This document shows positions 22,396 through 34,595 of a stretch of 64,000 bases of DNA, piece after piece; the first letter of the stretch is position 1; every line of letters begins with the position of its first letter. Under the pieces are notes generated by a model, which saw nothing but the letters and a program-made list of their open reading frames with translations, was not told the origin of the DNA and did no database searches. A program made the position numbers and the translations under genes. Source of the DNA: Tenodera sinensis (taxonomy: Eukaryota > Arthropoda > Insecta > Mantodea > Mantidae); assembly GCA_030765045.1 (NCBI GenBank), contig CM060966.1, positions 60,331,522-60,395,521 on the forward strand, read 5' to 3'.

Positions 22396-22960
22396 CATAA
22401 CGGATCTTGTTACGACACACAAGTTATGTCCAAATGTATTTTTTGTGAAGTGAACCATTTCGAAAATATTCCTTGTTATTTGTGTGATTTTAGCAATACC
22501 AAGCTTTTTTCAAATGGGAGGCCGTTATTCTCTTTTTTATCTCTTGGCCGTACAAATAAAACGGAATTGGAAAGCCTTCGTATAGCGACCAGCACCTACC
22601 GTATTCACATATTCCTCTTGCACCTGCGTGCAAATATGCAGTGTGGTAATTTTTGTGAATGTTTAGGCTAACATGAAGAAGATAGAGGAATAAGAATAGT
22701 TAGTACAAGAGTAGAGAAAGTCATGTAAGTGCAACACATCAGATTTTTTAAATATATCTCTGTTCTTTGAAATGTACAGTTTCTTTCTCCCAACATTTGT
22801 TTAAGCCATACACGTTCTAATATCTCCGAACTTCTTCTAGAATCGCTAAAGGACACATATTATTGGAGAACATCAGTGGCGAATGCCTATGACTTTCCGA
22901 TGGAAAAATATTTTCAATGACAGAATTCCTGAAGATGGCTCAAGAAAAGGACGAAGAAGG
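22396..22960. other. no gene recognised
   Basis: Apart from the ~100-bp repeat at 22665-22757, I see nothing assignable between the first dispersed repeat and the Gypsy element. Confidence 0.45.
22665..22757 (-). repeat. ~100-bp dispersed repeat, copy 1
   Basis: The reverse complement matches 47808-47900 (AAAAATCTGATGTGTTGCAC, then ACTTTCTCTACTCTTGTACT). Family unknown. Confidence 0.6.
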
Positions 22961-22964
22961 CATT

Positions 22965-23107
22965 TATAGGGTGTGTATACTATGTAAATATACAAAATGC
23001 TATCGCTCACTTAAAACTTTATTTACTGCCATTCATTATACAACAACTGAACCTTGTTGCTATGATACAACACTTTTCTTTTTTTACTGTCGTGTACACA
23101 TCCCGCA
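22965..23107 (-). repeat. Gypsy 3' LTR
   Basis: A 143-base LTR, unusually short. Read on the minus strand it begins TGCGGGATG directly after a polypurine tract. It aligns with the 5' LTR at 28404-28553. Confidence 0.8.
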
Positions 23108-23197
23108 TCACTCCCCTTCCAGTAACCAAGTTACGATACAAATTCAGATATACTAAATATATATAATAGTATGTAAGTAGCGACTAGTTAATTTCAC

Positions 23198-26100
23198 TGA
23201 TCTGCCACTTCGAGTCTTTTTTGTGGTTTTTTCTTCATCTGATTCGCTTTGAGAATTAGATGTAGACTGTTGTGATTCCTTTGGTTTTTTTAGAGAAGTG
23301 TGCTGCTTTTCTGGGAGTATTGTTGAAGTATCATCATCTGCACTAATGAAACATGCTGGTTTCAGACGATCAATCGAGATGTGTACAGGTTTTCCCTTAA
23401 TTTTGAGTGTGAAATATTTTGCAGTTTTTTATGGCTTGAAAAGGACCTTCATATGGTGGTTGCAGAGCTTTCTTGACTCTGTCAATTCTCACAAATACGT
23501 GCGAACATTTGCTGAGATCTTAATGCACAAACACAGATTGGGAAGTTTTATGCTTAACTTCTAAAGGCTTGAGTTGTTGCATGTGTTTTTGAAGATTAGA
23601 TAAAAAACTTTCTGGCTCCATTACAGCTTTAGATTGATCAAAAAATTCACCAGGAAGCCTGATATGTGTGCCATACACCATCTCTGCTATCGAACTGTTT
23701 GTGTCGTTCTGAAATGATGCACGTAAACCAAGTAAAACTGTGGGAAGCGTATCTGTCCATTTTATTGTGTTGTGTGCGATTATAGCTGTTTTCATTGTGC
23801 GATGCAGACATTCAACTTTTCCATTGTTTTGCGGATTATAAGGAGTTGTATGTTTAAGTTTCACACCACAAAGTTCTGAAAGTTTCTTGAAAAGTTGACT
23901 TTCAAGTTGTCTTCCTTGGCCTGTAATTAAAGTGCTTGGAACTCCAAAACGAGCTATGCAGTGATCATAAAATGATTTTGCCACTGTTTCAGCTGTGATG
24001 TTTTGCATTGGTATAGCTTCCATCCATTTAGTGTAGCGATCTATACAAGTGAGACAGTAGAGATAGCCATCTGAAGGTGGAAGTGGACCAATAATATCAA
24101 CATGAATGGTACTGAATCGCTCACCTGATTCTTGGAAAGTGCTGATTGGTGATTTGGTGTGTTTTGTTATTTTACTCTTTTGACATTCTAGGCAAGCCTA
24201 AGTCCATTCTTTTACATCTTTTTTAATGTTGGGCCAAATAAACTTAGAGGTCATTAGTACTACAGTTGATTTGATTCCAGGATGTGCTAAATGATGAATT
24301 TGAAGAAAGAACTGCTTACGAAATTCTTTTGGAATATAAGGCCTTATGTTATTGGTTGATACATCACACCATAATGTTTTACCAGATGGTAATGGATAAC
24401 TTTTGAATATTAAATTGGGATTTTCTTCTTGAAGTTGTTTCAGTTCCTTGTCTTGTTGTTGGCCGTCAGCAACTGCATCATAATCGATGACAGAGGCGGA
24501 CTCTAAACGCGACAAGTTGTCTGCAACTATGTTGTCTTTGCCACTAATGTGCTGAATGTTTGTTGTAAATTGAGAAATATATTGTAAATGCCGCAGTTGT
24601 CGTGGGGATGCTTTCTCATTTTTTTGCTTGAATGCGAACATAAGTGGTTTATGATCCGTATATATTATAAAATATTTTCCTTCCAGAAAATGCTTAAATT
24701 GTTTGACAGAGAGATAGATTCCTAGCAAATCTCTATCATAGGTGCTGTACGCTCTCTGTGCCGTGTTTAGTTTCTTTGAATAGAAGGCGCTGGATTTCCA
24801 TCCATTTTCTTCATATTGTTGTAGAACACTTCCAACTGCAAAGTCACTTGCATCTACCACTAATGCTAGTTGAAATGTTGGATCTGGAAATGTTAATATT
24901 GCTGCATTAGCTAAGTCTTGTTTACATTTCTCAAAGTGTTGAATAGTTTCAGGAGTCCATTCAATTTTTCGTTTATCTTTCTTTTTTGCGCCTTTCAGGT
25001 AGTCGTGTAGCATAGCTTGCGTTTGTGCTGTATTTTTAAGGTACCGTCGATAGAAATTCACAGTGCCTAAGAACAAACGAAGATCATGAATTGTTTCTGG
25101 TAGCTTGTAGTCAAGAATCACTTTCACTTTATGCGGTAGAGGTCTGGAACCTTCACTGGTGATTAAATGTCCTAAAACTTCCAGTTGTTCTACACCAAAT
25201 ACCGATTTAGAGACGTTTAAGTGGAGTCCAAATTTATTAAGTCTTTCAAATACCTTCTTGAGATGTTCACGATGTATTTCATTAGATTCTGAAGCAATCA
25301 GACAATCATCAATACATGGAAACACAAAGTCTAATCCTCTAAATACTTCATTAATGAAGCGTTGGAAACTGCTTGGTGCATTTCTAAGTCCAAATGGCAT
25401 TACGTTAAATTCATACAATCCAAATGGAGTTATTATTGCTGTTTTTGGTTTATCTTCTTCGGCTACTGGAATCTGGAAGTACGCCTTGAAGAGATCAATT
25501 TTACTAAATACCTTTTTTCCTCTTAATATATGTTGAAAATCTTCAATCCGAGGAATTGGGTATCGATCAGGGATAGCTTGAGCATTCAGCCGTCTATAGT
25601 CACCACATGGTCGGAAAGTTCCATCTTTCTTTGGGACTATATGCAGGGCACTAGCCCATTGAGATTTTGAGGGCCGAATAATTCCATTATCTTGCATGAA
25701 CTGAAATTCCTGTTGAAGCTTCTGAGGATCCAGTTGTTTTGGTCTGCAATGTGTTGGTGTTCCTTCTGTTGGAATGAAATGCTGGATACCATGTTCAATT
25801 TTTGTGGGTACCAATTGAGGTTTGGTTAAATTTGGGTAATTGGATAGTAAATCAGCAAATTTTTTATTTTTTGACATAGTGCTAATTATATTATTAGCTG
25901 TAACAGCTGTTAGTTCACCCTTGATGCAAAGTTTTGTTTCACCATCAATTAGTTGTCTTTTATTTAGGTCAATTAATAAATTGAATTTTTTAAGAAAATC
26001 AGCTCCTAAAATGCCCTTGCTAGTTTTTGCTACTATAAAAGGCCATTGGAATTGTCTGCGGAGTCCTAAATCAATACTCATGGTTTTAAACCCATAAGTT

Positions 26101-26627
26101 GGAATCTCAGTATCATTTGCTGCACACAGTTTAAAATTTGAATGTGAATTTTTGTTATTGGCATTTGCCGAAATTATGGAGACATCAGCCCCACTGTCCA
26201 CAAGGAATCGTAAACCCGTTTTTTTGTCACGCACAAATAAGCGGGATTTACAGCAATTAATAGTTTCAGTAGCAGAGTTCGCTGCACACTCGACTACTTT
26301 TTCAAGCTTTTCCGGATCATTCCATGAGCATGGAGGTTGACATTTTTCAGGAAAGCATTTGTTTCCGAATTTAAAATGATAATAACAATATTTTCCATTG
26401 TGATTATATCTTCTGCTACGTCGATTTCGACTGGAGCTTCGACTTCTAGGCCTAACAGGCTGTAATGAGCCTATACGCTGTTCTAAAGCAGATATCTGTG
26501 CAGAAAGTTTGGTTATGGCGTCGCAGTTGCTTTCGGATACTTTATTATCCGTACTAACTGTTTTATTTATGCTGTAAAGCTCATTATGGAGGGTTAATTT
26601 CAATAATTTTATCTGCCATAATAGCAA
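23198..26627 (-). pseudogene. pol: Gypsy pol (protease-RT-RNase H-integrase) with lesions
   Basis: Polyprotein that matures, copies and integrates the element. Domains in order: a basic stretch and an unusual Cys/His knuckle (CYYHFKFGNKC), protease (FLVDSGADVSII), reverse transcriptase (GLYEFNVMPFGLRNAPSSF, catalytic box CIDD where YIDD is usual), RNase H (LVVDASDFAVGSVL, IYTDHKPL), and integrase His/Cys finger. A TAG at 24198-24200 interrupts integrase, which continues in the same frame to about 23520. The second integrase Asp is replaced (LITGQGRQLES), while the Glu (KVECLHRT) remains. A frameshift near 23500 breaks the C-terminal tail (KVKKALQPPYEGPF-type). The copy should not be able to integrate. 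Confidence 0.85.
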
Positions 26628-26796
26628 TCTTCTCCAAACCCTCGTCAGACACTATCAAAACATTCTTAATGGAGTTCGGTAACTTTTCTAACCAGAGAAT
26701 GCGAAGTACTTTCTCGGATATGTTAATACCAGCTAAAGATTGCATTTTCCTTAAAAGTTGGCTTGGTTTCATATCTCCGAGCTCCAAACCCGTTAA

Positions 26797-28057
26797 GGGG
26801 AGTTAGGGGTGAGATTTGGCCCATTTGGTAAAAAACGTTGATTTTTAGATTTTTATGTTGGAAAATTGTTCAATGTTTTGTCTATTAAAAAGTGCAACGA
26901 TTTTGATGCCAGCGCCATTTTTAAAGATCTGGCGGCCATTTTTAATTAGTGGTGCATAGTGATTAAATGGCTGGTGGTTAGGCGCACGCACCCACCGAGA
27001 CTGAATATCGACGGATTAGAAACTCAATCATGTAAATTATCCTCAATCTGCATCCACAAAATCACAAGTTGTCTCCAGAAGTGGTAACTAAAATTCTATT
27101 TCCGGATCAGCGACTTGGTTCTGACCAGCTGCTAGAACGCTATGCCAAGAGTACGACACAGAACTCGAATGAATCTCTTCACAATGTTATGGGAGCTATT
27201 TGTCCAAAATAGGTGTGTGTGTCTAGGAATAAACTTGAACTTGCAGTACTGAAAGCTGTAATGGAGTTTATTATGGGGTGTGTGAAGTCATTTCAAGTGT
27301 TGAATAGTCTTAGGAATGAAAACATTTCAGTTGGAACAGTATGCATTTGTCAGAAGTGCAATGTTAGAAGATGTATTCAGAGTAGAAAATGCAGTACCAG
27401 GAAACAAACACACACAAGGAGAGTCCATAAATTGCAGAAATTGTCAGTGCAGGAGAGGATAAGAGACCAGAAAGTGAAACCTATGCTGCAACACACCTCT
27501 GATGGGGTAAGAACGTTTTAAAAGTTTAATGCTCTTTTTCTCAGTTTCTTTTTTCTCAGCATTTTCACGCATCTAAAAAACTCCTTGCGTCAGAGTTCTT
27601 AAGGGATTCTTTTGAAAATTTCAGGATGTGTTCTTAATCATATAAGGCTCCAAAATTGCTCTGGGTTTTAATATCAGTCAAGTAATATTGAACATATTCA
27701 CATTCAAATGCCGATGGAAAGTTAAAAAAACGTGAAATTTGTAAATAGACATATTAAAAAAATTCCAGATACTAAAGTACTGGTGTAAAATAAAAATTCA
27801 GAGCAATTATGACTTTCAAGTGCATGAAGCATCAGATCACCAACTTTCATGCCAAACATTCAAAAATTGTTAAGCAAGGATCATTTTTAATCAAAGTATC
27901 TTTTTAATAAATTAAAAGCTTTTAATTAAAAAACTATTTGACTTACCTACTTCAAATTTTGTACAATTGCATATCTAAACACTATATTAACGTGGTTAAA
28001 ATTTGGTAATGCTGACATACAAATTGTAGAATTTCCTAAACTCACCCCTAACTCCCC
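26797..28057 (+). mobile_element. TTAA-targeting DNA transposon (Kolobok-like?), 1261 bp
   Basis: Perfect 17-bp terminal inverted repeats (GGGGAGTTAGGGGTGAG) flanked by TTAA on both sides (26793-26796 and 28058-28061). TTAA targets are used by piggyBac and Kolobok elements. The termini do not start with the CCC usual for piggyBac. Inside, 27040-27210 encodes a transposase C-terminal fragment with TQNSNESLHNVMGAICPK, a motif I associate with transposases labelled Kolobok or Mutator-like in arthropods. Most of the transposase is missing, so this is an internally deleted, non-autonomous copy. Confidence 0.75.
27040..27521 (+). pseudogene. transposase C-terminal fragment in TTAA element
   Basis: One frame reads LHPQNHKLSPEVVTKILFPD, then LLERYAKSTTQNSNESLHNV, a stop (TAG at 27210-27212), and then RNKLELAVLKAVMEFIMG. 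The pattern 'TQN.NESLHN.., CPK, ..AV..AV..F..G' is typical of the C-terminus of an arthropod transposase family. No catalytic residues remain. Family assignment is from memory of the motif only. Confidence 0.5.
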
Positions 28058-28403
28058 TTAATAAGCGTTTTATTTGTTTTTCTTCGCTTTCTTTGAACGT
28101 ATTCAAAAGACGTTCCTTGGCAGCAGAATATTTGTTCGATTCGGAACCTTTAATTATGTCCCAAATATTTTCTAGATATTTCGGTTCAAGTTGAGCAATC
28201 AGGTAGTTAAATTTGGTGTCTTCCTGGGTTATTTTGGAAATTTTAAATTGTGCTTCTACTTGAAAAAAACCAAATTTCTGGTTTTTCTACCCAGAATGGC
28301 GGGATCTTCACGCTTACCTGATTAGCTTCCTCAAGCGGATTTTCGCTTTCATTCATGTTGTCTTGCGATGCACTCGTAAATTATCACGTCGGAATTCACC
28401 AAT

Positions 28404-28553
28404 TATATGGGGTGTGTACACTATGTAAATATACAAAATCCTATCGCTTACTTAAAACTTTATTTACTACCATTCATTATACAACAACAGAACCTTGTTG
28501 CCATGATACAACTCTTTTCTTTTTTTTTTTTACTGTCGTGTATACATCCCACA
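28404..28553 (-). repeat. Gypsy 5' LTR
   Basis: A 150-base LTR aligning with 22965-23107, with about ten differences and a longer T run (28520-28530). On the minus strand its 3' edge is followed at once by the primer-binding-site-like sequence. Confidence 0.8.
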
Positions 28554-28557
28554 CATT

Positions 28558-28857
28558 CTTCAGTCACTAGAGTTGCAAGGGGAGTGAAATTTATACAATC
28601 AAATTCTGAGTCCGGCAGTAATTATTTACTTACGCAGAATCAAATTATAGGAATCCTTCGAAAATGCTCATTTTTGGTCGTTTAGGACTATTCCCGGTGC
28701 CAGGAAACTTCACAATTTTGAAGTTTGTTGCATATGTTTAACATTTTGGCCTACTTCACCTTAAATTTTGCGACTTTTTCAATGAATCGGGGGAAATGTT
28801 GTTAAATACTTGTGGCGACACTGTAATCATGTATTGGTATTTGCTATTGCGTTAGTG
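28558..28857. other. unassigned spacer; target DNA of Gypsy and LINE
   Basis: No open frame or repeat recognised. It continues on the other side of the I-clade LINE at 39815. Confidence 0.4.
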
Positions 28858-29251
28858 AATAAAACAGGAAGAGTTGCTAAGCAACATTAGAGGTCTTTAA
28901 AAGTATTTAGTTAAGGTTCTGTCACAAATTGTGGTTTTCAAGGGAAAGCAAGTTAACTGTGCAATCTGTGGTCAAGTTGGTGTTATACAGAGGAAACGAA
29001 GATATTGGAATAATATATAGAAACCTGGTGCACGTGTTCGTAGTGCAGTGCTCGTGACTAACTAGTGTGCTTGTGTTTCAAGTCACAGGATTGTGGTGCC
29101 ATACAAAGTGCATTTTATTTACAGTGCACGTACTTTTGATCTTGTCGTTTCATCTTGTCTTCTTTAATAATTTAAATATATTGATACGGTCAGGTGCCGA
29201 CATTTAAGTGTTCCTCGGTGACGGGAGGGATCCCGTACTACTCGCCGGCCG

Positions 29252-30637
29252 ATGGACGAGCCATCGTTCCCGGACTCGGACAAAGAAATGGCTGAAGCCG
29301 AAGCTCCGGTCTTGCCGGTTTCGGAAACTACTGCTAGCCTCCCGACTCCCGTTAAGGAAAAACTCTTATATTCGTTTAATGATTTAGCTCCATTTTTAGT
29401 AGTCATTACAAGTAGTAAGGGTGAGGTAGCTTCTCTACACCCATTGAAGCTCGGTAAACTTCTCTTTGAAAAATATGCGAAATATCATATCTCTAAATTA
29501 CAAAAAGCTGGAACAAATGGATTTGAAATTTATTTTCAAAAGTATTCCGAGGCGAATGCATTTTTGCTATCCGGTTTCGACTCTGAGAATAATATGCGCT
29601 CTTTCATTCCTCAACATTACATTGAGACGAAGGGCATTATAAGAAATGTGGACACTGACATTACTGAGCAGGAGATTATGGAATTTGGAAATACCGAATC
29701 TAATACCCCCATTCAACATGTTTACCGATTCAAGCGCAAAGAAGTAACCCCGCAGGGTGAAACTGTATACCACCCTACACAGACTTGTGTCATTACTTTC
29801 CACAGTCAAACCCTTCCTCGTTCTTTCCGACTATATTACAGCTCTTTTAAAATTACCCCTTATATCAGCCGCGTGATGCAGTGTTACAACTGTGCCAAAT
29901 ATGGACATTCGGCTAAAGCTTGTCGCAGCAATACAGTATGCTTTAAGTGTGCCGAATAACATACCACCTCATCTTGCACATCAAATAACCTACGATGTGT
30001 ACACTGCAAGCTTGCACATCCGGCAAATGCAAAAACCTGCCTTGTCCGCCTTAGAGAGGAAGCAGTCCTGAAACGTGTCGCCGAGCTCCGGGTCACGCAC
30101 TACGAAGCTCTGACGATGCTTAGGGGGTCTTCCTCGTTTGCCGATAAAGTGCGAGAAAATGCTCCACGTACAGAACGAGCCGGGGAGACAACGCCGACAC
30201 CCCAGACTCTAACGTTGACTAAACAGAAACGTCTGGCTGGAGGAGGGACCGGTGCCCCCCCCCCCCCCCCCCCGCCCCCTGTCGCCGAAAAAACCTCGCC
30301 ATACTTTAGCACTTCCAAACGTGTTCGCCTGGCTCAAGAGCCGCCTCCGAAGCGCGCATTCCCCCACTCCTCTGGTCGCCTACCTCAGGCAGGCCCCTCT
30401 CAACCTGTATATGCTTCTCAAACCCCGAGTGCTCCTTTGAGCTCATTCACATCCCAAGCGGAGGCTCCCGCCAACAAACCTCACGTTGTAACACAACTAG
30501 TAGACAGTTTCGCATTTCGCCGACAACTCGAAGATCTGCGTGTCTTAGTGGAAACAGAAGCGTCGAACTGGGTCGAACAGGCAGGGCGTATTCTCGCGGG
30601 CCTGATCCAGGCACAGACGCTTCAGTATGCCTCCTAA
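29252..30637 (+). pseudogene. I-clade LINE ORF1 (gag-like), one nonsense codon
   Basis: A 461-codon frame with a single in-frame TAA at 29957-29959, just after the first zinc knuckle. The N-terminal half contains an RNA-binding-like domain. CCHC knuckles: CYNCAKYGHSAKAC, CFKCAE before the stop, and CVHCKLAHPANAKTC after it. A poly-C run encodes eight prolines near 30255-30280. The C-terminus is Pro/Ser-rich and ends LQYAS. The stop overlaps the ORF2 start by 11 bases (ATGCCTCCTAA). Everything else is open, so one substitution separates it from a complete frame. Confidence 0.85.
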
Positions 30638-33600
30638 TTGCCCCATGGACAAGCCACTATCTATACTCCAGTGGAACGCGCGTAGCATCCGCTCTAAACG
30701 GGCGGAACTCCAACAGTACCTGGCTAATAAATATGTTGATTTGGTACTTATTTCAGAATCCTGGCTAGCGCCACACCACACATTTCGCTGGACTCCTCAC
30801 CGGATTATTAGGCACGATCGTAACCGGGAGGGGGGAGGTCTACTCCTCCTACTTCATCCCTCCCTTACTATTCTTTCCGTCCAGAAAATATCTAGTTTTG
30901 ATGAACAATTTCAAGCAGTGCTGTTACAACTTCCTCAACTGCAGATCCTCACGGTTTACAATGCTCCGGCACACCATATATCGCAAACCTTTTGGAACTC
31001 CCACGTTTTGCTTAAACCCCATCTACCAACCCTCATATGTGGCGACTTTAACCTCGGACTCACACCACAGCAGATACGGGACGGTGCACACACGCACCGG
31101 ATGCTACACTTCTTGGCTTCTTCCCGTCTCCTGCTTCTGAATACCGATGACCCTACGCGCTATGGGCCACCTCCCCAACGTCCGACGTCTCCCGATCTTA
31201 CGTTTATCTCTGACTCACTCTGGCCACAATCTACCTGGAGGGTGGATCTTGACAGCCTCGGCAGTGACCACAGGCCCATACTACTGCAAATTTCTCCGCT
31301 TGGTCCGGCTCAACGCCTTCGCCATATCCCGATACGCCCGCAAATACAAGACTGGAACCAATTCACGCAGGACCTGGATAGAGCCTTTCTTCAAATCACT
31401 TCCACACAACTAGCCTCTAATCCCCTCGACCTATTGGATGCCACGCTAAACACTACCCTCCCTAAGTACTACCCCAAATCTCGTCAGTATGCCTTGACAC
31501 GAACTGCGAAGCCTCCGTGGTGGACACCGGAGTGCTCTGCGGCAGTAGCTAAACGGCGCCAGGCCCTGCGACAGTACAAAGAATCCCCTACCAGATCCCT
31601 CTACTTGGCCACGCAACGACATTATGCCCAAACTCGACGGATTCTACAACAGGCGAAGCGCCTCGGATGGAGGAATTACTGTTCTAACCTCGCACCCCAC
31701 GTCTCATCCTGTGAGATATGGCGTAAACTTCGATGGTTCACGTCGCGTGTTCGGGGACCAATGTCTCCCATAGATTATAATCCTGAGCTACAACAGGAAT
31801 TTTTATGCTCCGTAACCCCAGATTACGCAGCCGAGAAACCGGAGGTGGAGGACACAACTGACAGTTGTGTGGAGTGTATTCCTGGGAGACGAGAGTTGAT
31901 TTCCGCAGTGACAATCGAAGAACTAAAAATGGCTCTCCAACGACACAACCACTCTTCCACGCCGGGTCCAGACGGTATTTCCTATGACATGATTCGTCAT
32001 TTTCCGAGCAAACTTCTACACCTACTTACAGAATGCTATTCGCACATCCTGACCACAGGAACGTTTCCCGGAGGTTGGAACACATTTTATGTGATCCCTA
32101 TCCTCAAACCGGGCAAGTCGGGCGACGAAGCAGCACACTATAGACCGATAGTGCTCGCCTCCGTACTGCGCAAGCTGTTAGAACAAATATTGGTCTCGCG
32201 GCTATCCTTCTACCTTGAACGCGTTGGTCTGTGGCCGAAGGGACAGTATGGCTTTCGTAAGAGTTTCTCTACTACGCATAATCTGGTACAACTTACACAC
32301 GACGTTCGAGTCTCGTGGCATCAGAACCAAGGGGTTTTAGCCCACTTTTTAGACATATTACATGCCTATGATTCTGTGTCTGTTGGCCCATTAATCCAAG
32401 GATTACGTCACTTTGCCTTCCCATCTTCCCTACTTACACTTTTTATCAACCTCCTGTCAAATCGCTGCATTTACCTTCATCCTCGCTATACGTTACAATC
32501 CCCACTTTTTTGTTCCCAAGGTCTCCCCCAGGGCACGTCCCTCAGTCCTATCCTTTTTATCCTATACATTCACACATTAAGTACATTACCATTTAAGCAT
32601 AGCCAACTACTTTTATATGCCGACGACTTAGTCTTATATTCCCAAACCCCTCTACATACTGTGAGTCACTCTCCGACCACCCTTCAGGCCGATTTAGACC
32701 TCCTTCTTGGCAAGCTCAAAGACCTTGGCCTGACGGTTCACCCTGACAAGTGCGTATCGATTTTCTTTAAACGCGGTCCACCTCTGCTACATGCTAATAT
32801 GACCATTGGGGAAAATCCGCTGCCTTTAGCTCGATCCGTCAAATTTCTTGGGTTACACCTGGACCATAACCTGAGTTGGAAATCGCAGGCGATACACCTG
32901 CACTCATCCCTCTTGGCTTCTAGTACCCTGTTCCGCTACTTGCAAGGGCGTAGCTGGGGAGCACACCCCCAGAGTCTATACAACATTTTCTTATCTTTAT
33001 GTCAGGCAAAATTAGACTACGGCTTGATAGTCATTACTCATCTTCCTAAGGTGTGGCAGAGGAAAATAGAATCGGTCCTATACCGCATTGGCAAAGCCAT
33101 ACGGTAAATAGGGGGCAAACCTTCTATGAATAAAGTTTTCAAGGAGCTGGGAATGCAGCCTCTTCTGCATAGGCAGGTGGTTCTTGCAGTCCGATTTATA
33201 GCCAAACTATTTCAATATCGAGAAACGCCATTGTACCCGAAACTCCTGTTAAGTACACGCTTACCACTTTACCAAGTAGTTGCTTCCACACGCCATCCGT
33301 TGGTTTACTTAATAGTTTTTCGGAAATGCCAAGAATTAGAGGGCATGCCCAGTTTCCCCAGGCTACCGATATACTTATGGACTACTTAGTCCACCAACCA
33401 CAGGCGACTCTTCTGACTGCCGATCTGCATCGCGGGGACCCGTCTACTCCACAACGGTTCCACCACTTCATGTCCCAACACAAGGCATCCATGACTCAAC
33501 CATTTTTCCACATATATACCGACGGCTCCGTTACACCAACAGGTGCGGGAGTGGCGTTCATAAATTGGACAACACTAACGTCGGCACGGGTTTCTCTCCC

Positions 33601-34435
33601 TGCGGGGTTCTGCAATTATTTTGCTGAGATTTATGCCCTCTACCAAGCTCTACGATCTACTCTTGGTATTTCCAACTCCACGATCCTGTTCTGTTCAGAC
33701 TCTTTGAGTGCCCTCCGAAGCATCAGCTCACCCAGTATGCATCCGGGGATGGATTGGTGGGAGGTGATGTGTCGACTAGAAATCTCAAAACACTTTAACC
33801 GCAGCAATACAATTCAATTCTTGTGGGTCCCGGGACATGCAAATATTTCGGGCAACGAAACCGCAGACCGCCTGGCTAGAGGGGCGGCTCATCTCCCCGC
33901 ACCGATGGAACCGATAACCCTCCCTTGGAGAGATGCTGCACGGCTTATATATAACCACGTGGTTTCACACCTCTCTAACTATCCCGACGCACCTCCCCTA
34001 ACGAAGTGCTACCCATGGTTTAAGAAATCCACTCTCAGTAGAGCTGCAATCTCATTGATCTCAAAACTCCGATTAGGAGTCGCCGTTACACCGGCCTACC
34101 TATTTAAAATCCGCCAAAGAGCCTCCTCAAATTGTGATTGTGGTGCCTACGGTGATATCAACCACATCTTTCTTAATTGCCCCTCACACGCACTCCCAGT
34201 TACGCAATTTATCAGCAGACTAGCCAAGCGTTATGGAAATGGCCCATGGAATATTTCCTCCCTGGTATATAGTGCGGATACCGATTTGCCACGGCTACTA
34301 CTTCGCCATCTCGTTAACTGCAAAATGAAACTATGCTCTGTGCTCCGATCCTCCTTTAGTGATGCAACGTTTATCTCAGTTCTCCTACATATTTCGATTC
34401 GACGCAGACATCGATTACTCCTGCCAGGAGTGACT
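30627..34435 (+). pseudogene. I-clade LINE ORF2 (endonuclease-RT-RNase H)
   Basis: Endonuclease from 30627 (ILQWNARSIRSKRAELQ, LICGDFNLG, LGSDHRPILL). Reverse transcriptase near 31950-32900 (TPGPDGISYDMIRHF, HYRPIVLASVLRK, LLYADDLVLYSQ). RNase H from ~33510 (FHIYTDGSVTPTGAG, FAEIYALYQAL, FCSDSLSALRS, LWVPGHANISGNETADRLA). C-terminal zinc-binding-like segment (CDCGAYGDINHIFLNC). Lesions: TAA at 33105-33107 between RT and RNase H, and a frameshift at roughly 33330-33390. The apparent final TAA at 34436 belongs to the inserted MULE. Across the MULE junction the LINE would end at GGAGTG followed by TGA. Translation likely depends on the ORF1 overlap. Confidence 0.85.
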
Positions 34436-34540
34436 TAACCTTATATTGCACACCAGTCCAGCGGCGAAGAAAGCCGAAGTGTTGAAGTCACGTGACTAAC
34501 ATGGCTGGGCGTCACGTGACATGCATCACGTGACTATTTA
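34433..34540 (+). repeat. MULE left terminal inverted repeat
   Basis: Matches the reverse complement of 39650-39750. It contains three CACGTG-centred palindromes (GTCACGTGAC type) within about 45 bases (34489-34533), two of them around a ~24-base duplicated unit. Confidence 0.8.
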
Positions 34541-34595
34541 GAAAGTTGAGCGGGAAAGGTAAGAAATACGCGCCAATAGTGATTGCAAGTGCAAT

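Larger units (their letters stand above)
26584..28356 (-). pseudogene. gag: Gypsy gag split by DNA transposon
   Basis: Capsid-type protein starting at 28356 (MNESENPLEEA, then FWVEKPEIWF, a retroelement capsid signature with Trp and aromatic residues). It reads to the TTAA at 28058-28061 and resumes in frame at 26796 (GLELGDMKPSQLLRKM, then ILWLEKLPNSIKNVL). Removing the intervening element and one TTAA leaves the reading frame continuous. The end (EINPP, stop at 26584) is out of frame with pol, and the two overlap by ~44 bases. Confidence 0.8.
22965..28553 (-). mobile_element. Gypsy-type LTR retrotransposon, interrupted
   Basis: Minus-strand Metaviridae-like element. The 5' LTR is 28404-28553 and the 3' LTR is 22965-23107. 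CATT flanks both ends (22961-22964, 28554-28557), the 4-bp target duplication. A primer-binding-site-like sequence (TTGGTGAATTCCGACGTGAT) follows the 5' LTR, and a polypurine tract (GGAAGGGGAGTGA) precedes the 3' LTR. Gag is interrupted by a 1261-bp DNA transposon. The LTRs differ at roughly ten positions, so the insertion is not recent. Pol has one stop, one lost catalytic residue and a late frameshift. Confidence 0.85.

Noticed and set aside
22961..28557. Endogenous retrovirus with envelope
   Set aside because: Gag and pol only; no envelope-like frame between pol and the 3' LTR.
30100..30318. Gly-rich minus-strand frame
   Set aside because: Antisense of the poly-C/proline tract in LINE ORF1.
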